Source of the DNA: Pisolithus tinctorius
Lineage: Eukaryota; Basidiomycota; Agaricomycetes; Boletales; Pisolithaceae
Reading direction: 5' to 3'
Length of the DNA stretch: 64,000 bases
Assembly: GCA_024663395.1 (NCBI GenBank)
Contig: JANFAH010000037.1
Coordinates: forward strand, 590,202-654,201
Position numbers and translations under genes: made by a program. Shown one piece after another: positions 1 through 15,212 of the stretch. Under the pieces are notes generated by a model, which saw nothing but the letters and a program-made list of their open reading frames with translations, had not been told where the DNA came from and did not search any database. Position 1 is the stretch's first letter; every line of letters starts with the position of its first letter.

Positions 1-440
1 TCTACGAAGACACCGAAACATATCAGTCGCCCAGGAAAGTCTTGAAAGTGTGGCATTCCGTGGCATGGGCTCCAATAGGTGGGTGGAACCACCTATTCGA
101 GAAATCAATTCCGTGGTGGGATGGCTTGAGGATCGACAGGGCCAACAGCTACCACGTGTCTGCATCGAAGGGATCGTTGTCGAGGGGGAAGAGACATCAC
201 ATCGCTTCACATGCTATATGAAATATTGTGATGTGGAGTTGAAGGACACCCACTTGTCATTCGATTCAGAACTTAATTAAAAATCTGCTGGTTCTCGTCT
301 GCAGCTCGTGAGTGGTTCCCCCAACAGCGCTCTTGATTTCCTCACCTCATAAATGCAGTGAATGCCATTATTCACCACTGGTCTCATGGATGACATAGGT
401 GTCCTAACAGGGGCACCGCAGAATCAGGATAGTCATCTTA
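1..440 (+). pseudogene. F-box family copy 1, 3' fragment (decayed)
   Basis: This is the C-terminal part of the same F-box-type family that is intact at 1767-3337 and 6367-7934, entering from the left edge of the window. Residues such as WVEPPIREINSVVGWLEDRQ and CDVELKDTHLSFDSEL align with WLEPLIRENNAFVRWLVERQ and CVVELEDVALRHKSEL of the intact copy. The frame is broken by a TAA at about 278-280, by TCA-TAA-ATG where the copy at 47 kb reads TCA-CAA-ATG (a C-to-T change), and by a TGA just after. The start and F-box lie outside the window. The following 440-860 segment is the shared 3' flank of the family, matching 47110-48200. No function is expected from this copy. Confidence 0.75.
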
Positions 441-1766
441 CAGGTGGTAGTATGCGTGCAACCACTTTGTATTATATTTGCTCCAGTTGATCATCCAATT
501 CCTCCTTTGCCTGTGGTGTACTCGCAACTCTCGAATGCCATTACTTCATACCAGGTTTGGGAGATCCACGCTTTATTGTCGAGATATAGTCGGTCCATCA
601 GTCGCCAATATTGTTGTTACGACATGTCGAATCGAAAACAAGAGACTCACTTCCATTGCCAGCAATTTCATCGACCCCCGAGAACGGACACGGGTTGCCC
701 CGGGCGCACTGCGAAATTGACATCCCTGAAGTCGTGATTATCTACGGTATGTGCTGCGACATGCAAAATGCGGATACGGTACCTGCGGAAACCTACGAAG
801 AAAGACGGCCATCAGATTAGATTACAGTTCCTAGGCGTCAGTGTATTCCTGCATGCCAGCCCAAACCACCTTGAATACTTGTAAGCATCCGGGCAATCCT
901 CCCAGACCACTCGTTCCCACTATCAATCCGTCGTGCCGGTGGTATTACATGCTTCATTAACGCAAGTGCCCACGGGACTAGAGACAAACCCTACGATCAT
1001 TGGGGCACGACCTGGAGTTTCAAATTCCTTTGAAAGTGGGTATCATTCTTTTGAAGATATGATCTGTCATGGAGCCCACTCCTGGAAGGATGCGGTTCCA
1101 ACTCCGGAGCAATTGTGACGTCGGATTTCAAACAGGTGCGAACCCCATAGTAGACGGAAGAAGCAGGCCAATTTTCTGGAACCGCCAACCAACAACTTTT
1201 CCAAGCACAAAGTGACATGTGAGCGGACCTTATCGATAGGGGCAGGCAAGTTACCTGGAGATTATATTATCCAGGACCAGCTGTGTAGCGTTATGTTCAA
1301 GTTATGCACGTATACTTTTAACACATACTCATCTGCTGATTGCAATGCTTTCACGGAGAGACAAGGGTAAGGTAAACCTGGCTCACGTCGACTGTGGGTG
1401 GAGAGCCGTATAACAATGCTCGGACAACCGTTGCATAAATCAAGCAACCCAGCTCACGAAGAACCCCATATCGAGGCGACGTCATCAGAGTTGGGCGGCT
1501 CACCGCCACCGAATTCAATCGGTAAGGAGGCTAGACCAGCGAAGGTCGAAGTCGGATGCCAGTTCATCGAAGAGCAAGTAAGAAGACGTAACCCGTCCCT
1601 AACCTTCAGCTCTTAACTCTTGGACTCGTTCAAACGTACTTCTACCTGAAATTCTACGCGTTCTGACAATCGTTTTCAAAGGGACTAAACTCCGGTAATT
1701 CTTCATAGGTGAACGTTGAACCCTCAGAATCATTCTTACTGACACCGATCTCATAGAGCCATCGAC
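440..1766. repeat. Shared flanks of the F-box duplication unit
   Basis: No gene is seen here. Bases 440-860 resemble the 3' flank of the F-box copy near 47.2-48.2 kb, including the stretches around tttattgtcgagatat and tacctgcggaaaccta. Bases about 1040-1766 resemble the 5' flank of other copies: gaagaagcaggcca recurs near 44.66 kb, and the ttggactcgttcaaacgt block at about 1620 recurs near 54.31 kb. Open frames of 60-97 codons in this stretch show no family features and overlap on both strands. Confidence 0.6.
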
Positions 1767-3337
1767 ATGGACGAACTTGTTGCAGCGCGAGTTGAATTGG
1801 TCCGGCTAGAGGAAAATGAGCGAAACCTCGTCAAACAGCTATCGGACGTCCGTACGGCGGCAGCGATGCAGAGGAAGAGAATCGACGAACTGATCCGAAC
1901 AAGACCACCACCCATCCAGTGTCTCCCTGTGGAGCTGCTCTCCTCAATCCTTCTCCTTGCTCTCCGTGGAACCAATCCTTCAGAAAAAGTTACCCTGTCG
2001 CTTGTATCGCAGCGTTGGAGGGATGTAATTCTGGACCGTCCGAGCTTCTGGTCTGCGATAGAGATTGTAAACTCGAGGAAGTTAAGCCCCGCCGTGAGGC
2101 TGCACCTGAAGAAAAGTCGTGGGGCACCGCTCGATATCGCCATTCGAGTTGAGTCGTCCAAGCATCACAGTAGTCTTCGTGAAGGTCTGGACCTCCTCAT
2201 TCCTTGTGCTGACCGCTGGCATACCCTTTACATCTATTCGTGTTCTTTGGTGTCCATTCCGCAGTTTATTTTGGACCGTATAGGTGCTGCCAAGTTTCCA
2301 TCCTTAAAACGTATTGAACTCGACTGGGGCCACGATGCCTTTCCTACTTTCCTTTCTGCGACGAATGTCCCTGTTCTAGAGCATCTGGAACTTGGGTATC
2401 TCATGGTCCCCGTTCGTGGTAGTCGCAGTCCGCACCGCTCAGTGCCTGGTATGTCTTACAGTCAGACTCAATGCTCCTGAACCACATAGTTTCAAAAAAT
2501 TTCACAGGCATGTCATTTTCAACGCATATTCCGGTTCTCACACTGGTCACATTAACGCTTTGGGGTCATACGCCGCCGTGGTCACTCCAACCAAACAGCC
2601 TTCACTTCCCTGTTCTTGAGACATTGAAAATCTTCCTCGCGAGCACAATTGAATTCTTCAAAGCAGTTGTAACCCCGAAGCTCATATCTCTCGACTATAC
2701 CGTTAGCTTGGAAGATCTGCTTTCTACCCTCTTCGGCAGCCTTGAGGGGAAGTTCAGTAGCGTTAAGCGGGTCTCTATACATTCTAGCGGTTTGGATGCT
2801 TCCAGTGCTCTGGCTCTCTGCAGAGTGTTCCCAAATGTATGCCACGCGGAATTTTATTCGAAATATCTCCCACACGCCTTTTTCGACCCCTGTGAAGGCA
2901 CCTATGCGTTTCGATCTCCTGTAGATTACTGGAAAAGCCTTGAAAGCGTGGCATTCCGTGACATGGACCCCAGGATATGGCTGGAACCACTCATTCGAGA
3001 AAACAACGCCTTCGTCCGATGGCTCGTGGAACGACAGCACCAACGGCCACTACGCGTCCGTATCGAAGGCGTCTATGCCGAGGAGGAAGACGTCCCATTA
3101 TTTTGCATACTGTACGAAATACTGCGAGAATATTGTGTCGTGGAGCTAGAAGACGTCGCCTTGCGCCATAAATCGGAGCTTTCAAAATCAGCAGGTTCCC
3201 GTCTGCAGCTCGTGAGTGGTTCTCCTTCCAGCATTGTTCATTTCCTTAACTCGGGAATGCAGTCCGTGCGGACGTTCACCTCTGGTCTCGTGGACGACAT
3301 AGGTGCTGTAGTAGGGAAGTGGCCGTCTCACGAGTAA
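1767..3337 (+). CDS. F-box-like domain protein (copy 2, intact)
   Basis: Two-exon gene: exon 1 1767-2448, intron 2449-2507 (GT-AG, 59 nt), exon 2 2508-3337, giving 503 aa. Residues 1-45 form a charged coiled-coil (MDELVAARVELVRLEENE...). An F-box-like helix set follows at about residues 48-95, with LPVELLSSILLLAL and VSQRWRDVILDRPSFWSAIE. The rest is a leucine-rich, LRR-like scaffold (LRIKLxxL-type strands, DALALCRVFPNVCHAEF). F-box proteins normally recruit substrates to SCF ubiquitin ligases through Skp1; the target here is unknown. The start is the family-conserved MDEL. Six relatives lie in this window, and the intact copy at 6367-7934 has exactly the same length. No pathway can be assigned from context. 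Confidence 0.85.
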
Positions 3338-3689
3338 AAGCATGCGTGCAATAAGTTTGTATTCATTTACCTCATTGCTAGCCTCTGATTGCAGCGTGCT
3401 TGCAATTCCTTAGTACAACCTCTTACTGGTTCGCGGTAGTTTTCTGGAGATCCACTCTTCTTTGACACATTCCAGCTGGCCCACCGGTTACCAAGGTTGT
3501 CGTTATGCCACTGAACAGGAAAAAAAACCATTGCTTTCTACACAACTTCAAGGACATACCGTCGTCAGGTGTAGGTGGGGAACCGCCCAAGTGTACACCT
3601 ACCTTCAAGATGTGAGAATCAAGGTTCACGGCATTGGCGACAAAACCATTCACCGAAAAAGGGTCGGTGTCCATCTCTTGCAACAAGTT

Positions 3690-4400
3690 ATCCTCCCTGA
3701 GAACCTAGAACGTGGCGCAGTTGTGAATCTTGACCTCGGTTTGTGATTCTCATCACGTGTCGTAGTACTGTCAGTTCAACTGTCTGTTTCCTCCGCTTGG
3801 TGCTCTGGAGTGCTCGCTCAGCAGGAGTGTTATCTTCCGGAGATGGATTCAGCACGGGCATGTATATCCTGCGATACACAAGAGTGTCGACAATCATAAG
3901 AATACCATGGATTAGAAACACGAAGCACAGAAGACGGGTACAGTTAGAAGTAGTGGAATTGCGAGAGAACGTCATGATACCTTAGCTTCACAGATGAAGG
4001 CTAGCCCTCCCGAGGCATGTCGGGAGGAAACTATTCACGTCAGGCATAGGCAACATTGGTGCCGGATAGATTGGAGACTAGGGAAGAATAGAAATCAGCT
4101 CCTTGAACGAGCAGCGAAACGGTTTCTTCGGGGCATTAATGACACACCGTGGTGACGGCGGTCTGCGGGGTATCCACGTTGTGATCCTCAACGATAGACA
4201 TGAGAACTTGGTGGAGTTTCCCGAGGTGCACTGCAGAGTTGGTTGGGGTTATCTGTAGTACGTGATTCAACATGCAAAACACGGGGCGCATACCTGTCTG
4301 TGCAGACGCCCAGCGGGGAAGCAATGACATCAGCATCGGTCGCCGTTCACGATCACATAGAGACCGTGATCGGCTACGCGTCTTGGACGTGATATACATA
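3690..4400 (-). pseudogene. S9 peptidase relic, antisense, 3' of F-box copy 2
   Basis: The minus strand preserves broken pieces of the beta-propeller part of the S9 peptidase that is intact at 18621-20926. NSAVHLGKLHQVLMSIVEDH and NVDTPQTAVTTVCH match the segment NFAVHPVQTNLIASILEYHP / ENPQNVVTTLCVIDT, and GADFYSSLVSNLSGTNVAYA matches GADFYAAPVFNPSGTKIAWQ. Stops and frame changes separate the pieces and no catalytic domain remains. An equivalent relic lies in the same relative place after F-box copy 5 (47750-48200), so the pair seems to have been duplicated together. Confidence 0.6.
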
Positions 4401-5047
4401 CCATCAAAGAAAGAGAATCGTCGATGGGGATCTTCTGTGTAGAAATTGGTATCATTCAGTGGTCTGCGTGTTCGATGTACTACTCGTCATATGCTTGAGA
4501 GTCTGCACGAGGAAGTAGGGAGTGATCGCAGGCTCCCACTTTCTGCACGATGCAGTTTGTCTGTCAGATGTGAAGGTGGAAAGACTGAAATTCAAATATG
4601 TAGTTTGAGGGTATCGCCTCAGCTACCCTGCATACTTGTAAGCAACTGGGCAGTCCGCTAGACCACTCGTTCGTACGAGTGACAGACCTTTTCAACTTCT
4701 ACCATGTCAGAGGGTCCGTCAGGCAAGCTGTTTGCACACACCGTCAATTGGGCCCCGGGCTTCAAACTTCTATTCCTGGACGCCGTTAGGCCCAGGTCTG
4801 TGACCGCAGATCATACCGGGCCGCGGGCCCGACCACGTGCATGGCCCTCCTTTTGGGTTGGCTCGGTTGGTTGGGGTTTTTCACTTCTTACTCGATGCAT
4901 CGTCGTGCACATAGTCGAGAGAGTGCTATCATAAAGACATGGACAGTGGCATACGTTGCTAAGTTGTGTGTTGACTAAGTTATATAAGCACAAAAACCCG
5001 TTCCCATTCCCCTTCGCAGCGCGACGCACCTTCCAAAGGATGAATAA
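4400..5047 (+). promoter_or_regulatory. Intergenic stretch with TATA box near 4980
   Basis: No gene is recognised from 4400 to about 4970. A TATA element (tatataag) lies at about 4981-4988, followed by a pyrimidine-rich stretch, and the first ATG of the downstream open region is at 5048. The spacing (about 60-70 nt) matches the S9 peptidase promoters at 15.1 and 18.5 kb. Confidence 0.45.
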
Positions 5048-5870
5048 ATGCCACCGCTCGCCGTGTACGTCTTCGTGCCACTGTATCTAGCCTGCTCATG
5101 TTCATTCCTGATGGCGGCCTTCCAGCCACTAGGAAAACAAATAATGCTGCGTTACGACGCTGCGCCCCTCCGAAGCAGGCGCGAACGAGTACCACCAAGG
5201 AGCAACCCAGCACCTCCCCAGGTGTCTTTCGGAGCAGTTTCGATGACTACATGTGTCATGCGTACCTCAACATGTTGCCGCCCTCCTCGCCAGCAGACAT
5301 GAAGCGGCATTGTACGCTATGGGTGCCAGTGATGCGACTCTGCTCAAGTACAATGACATGCTGAACAAGAAGTGGGACGTCATACTTTCCCGGGCACCCA
5401 ATGGGAGGCTTCCTACACTAGGAGTGTGTCACTGTCATACTGTTGTCCGTGCAAGCGCTAACTATCTCCAGGCCAAGCCATTGCCGAATGACAAGAGCAT
5501 CCAACACTACCCGATCCCCAACTCCCCCTTGGTCATCCGCATCTGGGATAGTGGCATGGAACAGTATGGACAATACTGCTTCGACTTTTTTGACCTAGTC
5601 AATGACATAGCTGTGAATGCCCCCGATGATTACAAGATTTGGCACATTCCCTACCCCGGTCAGCTTGCTTATGGAGAGCAGCTTGTGTCCTGGGAGGCAG
5701 CCATGCACGTAACAACAGTTCCCGTAGGCGAGGAGAAGTACAGCGCCCAGGAGGGATCGTGGCTTGTGCTCACCCGATCAAACGCAACTCCTCTCGGTTT
5801 CCAGATTCCTTTCAGACCAAGATCTATGGTTAGGATGGACTTTGCCGAACCTCACGCTGCCATCCCCTAG
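5048..5870 (+). CDS. Orphan protein, probably frameshifted or spliced
   Basis: I do not recognise this gene. The best-supported part is the open frame from about 5290 to 5870, about 190 codons (GASDATLLKYNDMLNKKWDV, DSGMEQYGQYCFDFFDLVND, APDDYKIWHIPYPGQLAYGE). Its composition is protein-like, rich in aromatic residues, without membrane segments or repeats. Upstream, frame 5098-5360 (RSSFDDYMCHAYLN, MLPPSSPADMK) appears to continue into it after a one-base frame change near 5300, with no good GT-AG pair there. The start could be 5048 or 5098. A TATA box lies about 65 nt upstream of 5048. Function unknown; it may be a young or decaying gene. Confidence 0.45.
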
Positions 5871-6366
5871 ATATGTTGGCTGTATGCTTGCCGACGAAGA
5901 TGTTCCGTCGCGTAAGGATGTGAAGGCCAGTCTGTTTCAGTGATGGTGTGGTTGTGTGTCATGACGTCCAGGGGTGCCCAGAGGGCTTGCGTATGAAACT
6001 TGTCTTCATGGCACTTGAAGATATGATTTGTCACAGAACGTACTCATCGTAGGATGCGGTCCCACCTTGTGGTGAGAGCAATGTTTCGGGCTCGGGGAAA
6101 CTCAATGGATTTGGTCATGTGGATTGTAGTAGCACTTAAGTACGTACATACGAGGATGTGACTGAATACCCAATGTCACTGCCACAGACCGATTCGTCGG
6201 CGTCCGGGCGTCCCTAAGTTTCAGCCTTCTCTATTCCGGAACGTACTGATCAAAATTCTGTGTGCTTTGGTATTTTTTTCTTTTCCAAGTGACTCAAGTC
6301 CAATGTCGGAGCGTCCGATTCACGGTACTGACACCCGTCCGACAGAACCGCCAACTTCACCGCATC
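5871..6366. repeat. 5' flank of F-box copy 3
   Basis: No gene is seen. The segment around 6010-6070 (gaagatatgatttgtca, aggatgcggt) matches 1050-1100 upstream of copy 2, so the F-box copies share upstream sequence and perhaps promoter elements. Confidence 0.5.
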
Positions 6367-7934
6367 ATGGATGAACTTGCTGTAGCGCGAGCCGAGCTGG
6401 CTCGTCTAGAGGACACTGAGCGAAATCTTGTCAAACAGCTATCGGACGTCCGTGTCGCAGCAGCGGCAGAGAGGAAGAGGATCAACGAACTGATCCAGGA
6501 AAGACCGCCGATCATTCAACGTCTCCCTATAGAGTTGCTCTCGTCAATTCTCCATCTTGCTCTCCGTGGACCCAACCCTTCGCGAAAGAAGATCCTGGCA
6601 TGTGTATCGCGGCATTGGAGAGATTTGATTCTGGAACAGCCAAGTTTCTGGTCCACAATAGAGGTTGGTAGCGGGCAGAACTTACGTCGCATGAGGGAAC
6701 AGTTGGAGAAAAGTCGCGAGGCACCACTCGATGTCACTATTCGAGATGACGATTCCTATGATATCATTCACGAAGGTCTGGACCTCCTCATTCCTTTTGC
6801 CAGTCGCTGGCGCGCTCTTACATGGAATGAGATGACCACACCGACGCGACAGTTTATTATGGACCATATTGACGGTATCAAGTTTCCATCCTTGAAATGT
6901 GTTAAACTCAAATCGAGTTATTCCCCTCCTTCCTTCCTTTCCCCAACAAATATCCCCGTTCTGGAGCATCTGGAAGTCAGGAATGAATATGGATCTCCTG
7001 CTCTGCACCCATTGCTTGGTATGTTTTACAGTGAGACCTGGTGGCTCTTAACCATATCAATTCTAACCATGCAGGCCCCAACTCATTACTTTCGGACCAC
7101 ATTCCGGTTCTGACACTGGTCACATTATCACTTTCGGGTTATGTGCTGCTTTCAGGGGTGGAATTGCCAAACAGTGTTCACTTTCCCGTACTTGAGACCT
7201 TGAAAGTCAACATCCGGAATACAGGTCATCTGCTCAAAGTAATCATAACTCCCAAGCTCAGGTCTTTCGAGTATACTCTTCACTCGGACGATCCGCTTCC
7301 CACCGACTTCAGCGACCTTGAGGGCAAGTTCGGTAGCGTCAAACAGGTCTCTTTCGCGATACAATTCGAAAGTCTGGATAGGTCAGATGCTCTAGCTCTT
7401 TGCAGAGTGTTTCCAAATGTTTGTCATGCAGAGCTCCGCTCAGACTCCCCGCTGTCCGTCTTTTTTGGCCCCTGCGAAGGTGTCGATGCATTACAGCCTC
7501 CTGCAGGTTACTGGAAGGACCTCGACAGCCTGACATTCCCTGAAATTGACCCTGACATGTGGCTGGAACCACCTATTCGCAAAACCAATGCCTTCGTGCA
7601 GTGGCTCGTGGCTCGACAGGACCAACGGCCACTACGCGTCTGTATCAAGGGTTTCTGCGCCCCAGATGAAGACATCGGCTCATTTTGCATGCTGTATGAC
7701 ATACTGCAAGAACATTGTGCTGTAGAGCTGAAGGACATCCGCTTGTGGCCCGAATCGGAACTTTCGAAGTCAGTGGATTCTGGCCTACAGCTCGTGAGTG
7801 GGTCCCCTACCAGCATTGTTGATTTTCTCATCCCAAGCATGCAGCACGTCCCGATGTTCACCTCTGGTCTTGCGGATGACATAGGTGCTGTTGTAGGAGG
7901 CATTGGAAAGTCGGGGCAGGCCTCTTACCAGTAA
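6367..7934 (+). CDS. F-box-like domain protein (copy 3, intact)
   Basis: Two exons: 6367-7018 and 7075-7934, with a 56-nt GT-AG intron at the same position as in copy 2, giving 503 aa. The N-terminal coiled-coil MDELAVARAELARLEDTERN is followed by the F-box-like region IIQRLPIELLSSILHLALRG and CVSRHWRDLILEQPSFWSTI, then an LRR-like C-terminal half ending in LVSGSPTSIVDFLIPSMQHV and GLADDIGAVV. The frame extends upstream to 6262, but the MDEL start is conserved in all family members. Presumed SCF substrate adaptor with unknown target. Along with copy 2 it is one of only two members in the window with both exons open throughout. Confidence 0.85.
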
Positions 7935-8574
7935 CAGCACGGCGAGCTGTACGTTGACCTCACTGTCGATCTCTGATTGGTCTGTGGTGTACTCGCAACT
8001 CCTGAACATAACTTTTCTCAGTCCCTATCGAACTTTGGGAGTCCCATACTTTATGACGAGGCTCAGCCGGCCGAGTGGTCACTTGAATCGAAACAAGATC
8101 TCTATTACCTTTGACACACAAGGCGTGCTTTGATACAACTGATGTTGACCCTACTATGGACGCGCAATTAAATCATCTTCACCGACAGCCCAGTGAAGAC
8201 ATTTCGAGTCAGAAAACGTATTACTCATTGACCGATCAATAACACATTTCACTTTAGATTTCGAGACGAGGACTTCCGCGAGGCTTCTAGAGAGAGCCGG
8301 AAACTACTGCCAGCAAAAACCACACAAAGGGACCCTTCGATGTCCTCCAAGGGTGGTGGAAGAACGTTCCGAAAAACCACCGGGATCCTGTGACAAAACC
8401 GCCACATTTTTACTATAACAACGTTGACTGGCCTCCTCTGGAAGTCGACCACCTCGAAGGCTTTTCGACTTATAATAATGCATGATAGTGGTGACGCGGC
8501 ACAACGCAACTGATATCAGTTCAAATTGACTAGCACACTGTAAAGCTTACTTCATGTCGCCCGGAAGTTCGGCC
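7935..8574. other. 3' flank of F-box copy 3 and non-coding spacer
   Basis: Bases 7970-8090 resemble the common 3' flank of the F-box family (gtggtgtactcgcaactc at about 7984, also at about 512). The remainder to 8574 shows nothing recognisable; minus-strand frames of 66-86 codons there look like chance. Confidence 0.5.
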
Positions 8575-8880
8575 TTACCATAATACGTACCGAAAGTTTG
8601 TAATTGCGTCCTTCGGCTGATGGGGTTTTGTGCTGGTGAGTACCTTGCAACACGAGTTGCACATGTGGATATCTGCAAGCTCCTCAACGCTCCGAATACC
8701 CTGAGGACAAATTATGGCCCCCTGATACTTCTCAGGATCGTATGTGGGTGGTAACGCGTACTCGGAAAACTGCTCAACTCCCAATAACGTGAGCATCTCC
8801 GCCGTCGGAATACCATCAACCACTCCGGTGATGTCTACAACCTAAGGGTTCATGGCCTGGTCCATCTCTGCTGTGCGTGA
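8530..8880 (-). pseudogene. DUF6570-like Helitron-associated relic
   Basis: The minus strand encodes about 90 residues with a CxxC-type pair (HMCNSCCKVL) followed by PKDAITNF and, one frame away, YYGKAELPGDMK. This order, C-x2-C, L, P-x-A-x-x-N, then Y-x-G-x-x-x-L-P, resembles the short DUF6570-type region that precedes the helicase-like proteins of Helitron elements. One frame change lies near 8580-8590. No Rep or helicase domain is attached, so this is at most a fragment. It is a motif-level call from a short stretch. Confidence 0.4.
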
Positions 8881-9899
8881 TGATGCTTTACACAATCCAA
8901 ACCCCATTGTAGCCACAGTAACCCTCAGCCGGAGTGCGCAGGTCGGCTCTTCTCGGTCGACAGGTCAGCGCTATCTCAAACGATAAAAGGTTTTTCCCAG
9001 AGTTGGAGCCTGACGGCGTCCAGGATTTGGTGGTGGTTCTCGGCTCACCCCTTGGCATCCTTCCTCTCCTGTCATGTGGTCGGAGATACTGGTCCGTCGC
9101 TGCCTTCGAGGATCGAAGGCGTCCCCAGGTCTGGGCTCTGATTGTGTCCAGGACTTCTCATTACGCGTAAGTTTCAATGGCAGTATTATCAGTTCAGTAT
9201 ACGTTTGGCGGCTCGTTCGCTCAACTTGGACCTCCCGAATGCGCGTGGTTGTCCAGAAATTATACAGTGTTACCATTCAACATTCACTTCGCACTAAGCC
9301 CACTGATAAGGTGTTACAGCAATCGGAATTCTGAACTGACAATATATCCTTAAAGTAGCACTTGCTTTCGCCCGTCTGACGTGATCATCCCGTATGAGCT
9401 TCCCTTCGACGTGATGAGGAAGAATGTCGACAGATTCACGGGGCATCCTGGTAGAGTCCGAATCACTAAAGCGGGGCATAGCCACTGGGGAAAAGTCATC
9501 GCAAGGGGTATCTACATGACGGTACCGGTCTGAATACTATTGAAGAGACTCGGGGAGCCGTGAACAAGACAAATGACACGGTATACCACTGATATGAGAG
9601 TGGGTACACACCCCGAGTTGGTCGGACAAAATAGAAGTGATATAGCGGACCGTGTCTACGCGGTGTGTCTGGTATATACGTACTCGTCTGATATCAGAAC
9701 CATATCTGTGGGAATGACGATGTTCTTTCTCCCTCTAACATGGCATCAGATTGCGTGATCAAGTGGCATCATTCAATTGTCTTGCGAATTGTCGGGTGTT
9801 ACGGTGCTACGAAGCATGGCCATCTAAGCCATATATTACGGTACCCCCTAATCAGTTAATCAACTGACATCCATCTCCATTCCCTTCGCTCGGACAATC
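8880..9899. promoter_or_regulatory. Spacer and sulfhydrylase copy 1 upstream region
   Basis: No gene is recognised from 8880 to 9780. The last 80 nt before 9900 (gccatatatta, aatcaactgacatccatctc) are conserved before copy 2 at about 12250-12319, including a TATA-like catatatta. This marks a shared core promoter and 5' leader. Confidence 0.45.
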
Positions 9900-11857
<1,958 letters not shown>

Positions 11858-12319
11858 AGGAAAGCATTTTCGTTTCGAATGCTGGATATCTACGTGTTTT
11901 AAAGAGGTAGATGTATATGATTGGGAGCACAAAGACTGTACGTGTCGTTGCACTGGTCCTCGCGACATTTGACTCTTTGGTTCAGTCATCACTGTGGAAA
12001 TGAGATTCTGCCAATGCCTCATCATCTAATTAGTGATGCACATGGATGGATTAACGAGATTCTCACTGTCCCTATCTACTATCTGGCGAAACCACAGCCA
12101 AGGGAACAGGCTTGGCAGTAACTAGATCATGCTCTCGATGTGGTCATGAGTGGCAGCTGCTGCACTTTCCCACTCTCTCCCAGATCAGTGCGTCAGATTG
12201 TGTCGCCAAGCTTCTGCGAATCGAGAACTGCTGGGGAATGAAGCATAGCCTGAGCCATATATTATATCAGCTAATCAACTGACAGACCATCCATCTCTAT
12301 TCCCCTCGCTCAAACAATC
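11858..12319 (+). promoter_or_regulatory. Spacer and promoter of sulfhydrylase copy 2
   Basis: No gene is seen. The 70 nt before 12320 repeat the upstream sequence of copy 1, with a TATA-like atatattatat at about 12258. The conserved block ends around 12240, so only the proximal promoter moved with the coding duplication. Confidence 0.45.
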
Positions 12320-14289
<1,970 letters not shown>

Positions 14290-15212
14290 AGGAAAGCATC
14301 GTGTTCCAAATACTTGGATATCTCCGTGTTTTATGTAAAGAAAAACTCAGTCACGATGTCAGTCTAAATGTTCCAAACGTCCAACAATATTCGCGGCGGA
14401 GATGGACGATAGCCTTAACTTGTCATATTGCCACACAATCCGCATATGTGAAATTTGCGCCGACCCACCGGCTATATATTCACTTGGCCCGTTATCAAGC
14501 AGAGGAGGATTGCTTCTGCATCCTGGAATAACTGGAGGCTCGAAAACTGTATTTGATATGAGGTCACGAGTGTCGACTTGTGCACACGGTTCAGGTTCAG
14601 CGAATTATATAATTGACGTGTGATTTCTGTAGTACTTTGTCTGTCCCCTTAATGAAGCACAGCAGACCATTGCACAGTTTACAGAGGTACGAGTGGGGCT
14701 GTCAATCACAGCCTGGCCCCTGACAAGCACTTGCTTGCTTTGCTTGGTCCTCCTTTCTATAGAACTCGCAATCGTGCAAGTGATGGGACCTTAGGAACTA
14801 GACACAGGGTGACAGGTGTGGGTCATCTAGTTACCATTTTGTATGCACGGACATCATCTGGATGCTTCTACCGGTAGATGATGCCATGAGCCTCGAGCAC
14901 GGACGTCCATCAGAAGGAAAGACCATTCTCCCTGCCATCCGGTTACACGGGTACAACTTGTACCGTGTGTTTACGCAGAGAACACGCTCAAACCCCAAAT
15001 CTAATCCTCGCAGTCGGCAGAAGGATGCCTATCGTGTCTCTCCATTCTGATTCCTCTGATGCAGGTTCAGAAATATGGTGAGCGTAACGTATCGGGATGG
15101 ATCAGTCTACTTGTCAACGATGCCCTATAAAAAGGACCGCGTTTTTCGATCATGGTGCTTTGGCTAAGTCACTCTCAGACGCATTCTTCTCTCACTCAGT
15201 AATCAATCACCT
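14290..15212 (+). promoter_or_regulatory. Spacer with TATA box of S9 peptidase copy 1
   Basis: No gene is recognised in 14290-15100. TATAAAAA lies at 15126-15133, 87 nt before the ATG at 15213. The promoter block (ccctataaaa, tttttcgatcatg, gctttggc) recurs before copy 2 at 18536-18580. A more distant block at about 14860-15060 (ccatccggttacacgg) also recurs near 18360-18490, so several hundred bases of upstream DNA were duplicated. Confidence 0.6.

Noticed and set aside
1751..2161. 136-codon minus-strand open frame
   Set aside because: It is the mirror of exon 1 of the F-box gene on the plus strand, is low in hydrophobic order and has no start context or motifs.
2582..3043. 153-codon minus-strand open frame over F-box exon 2
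   Set aside because: Antisense shadow; not conserved as a frame in the other intact copy.
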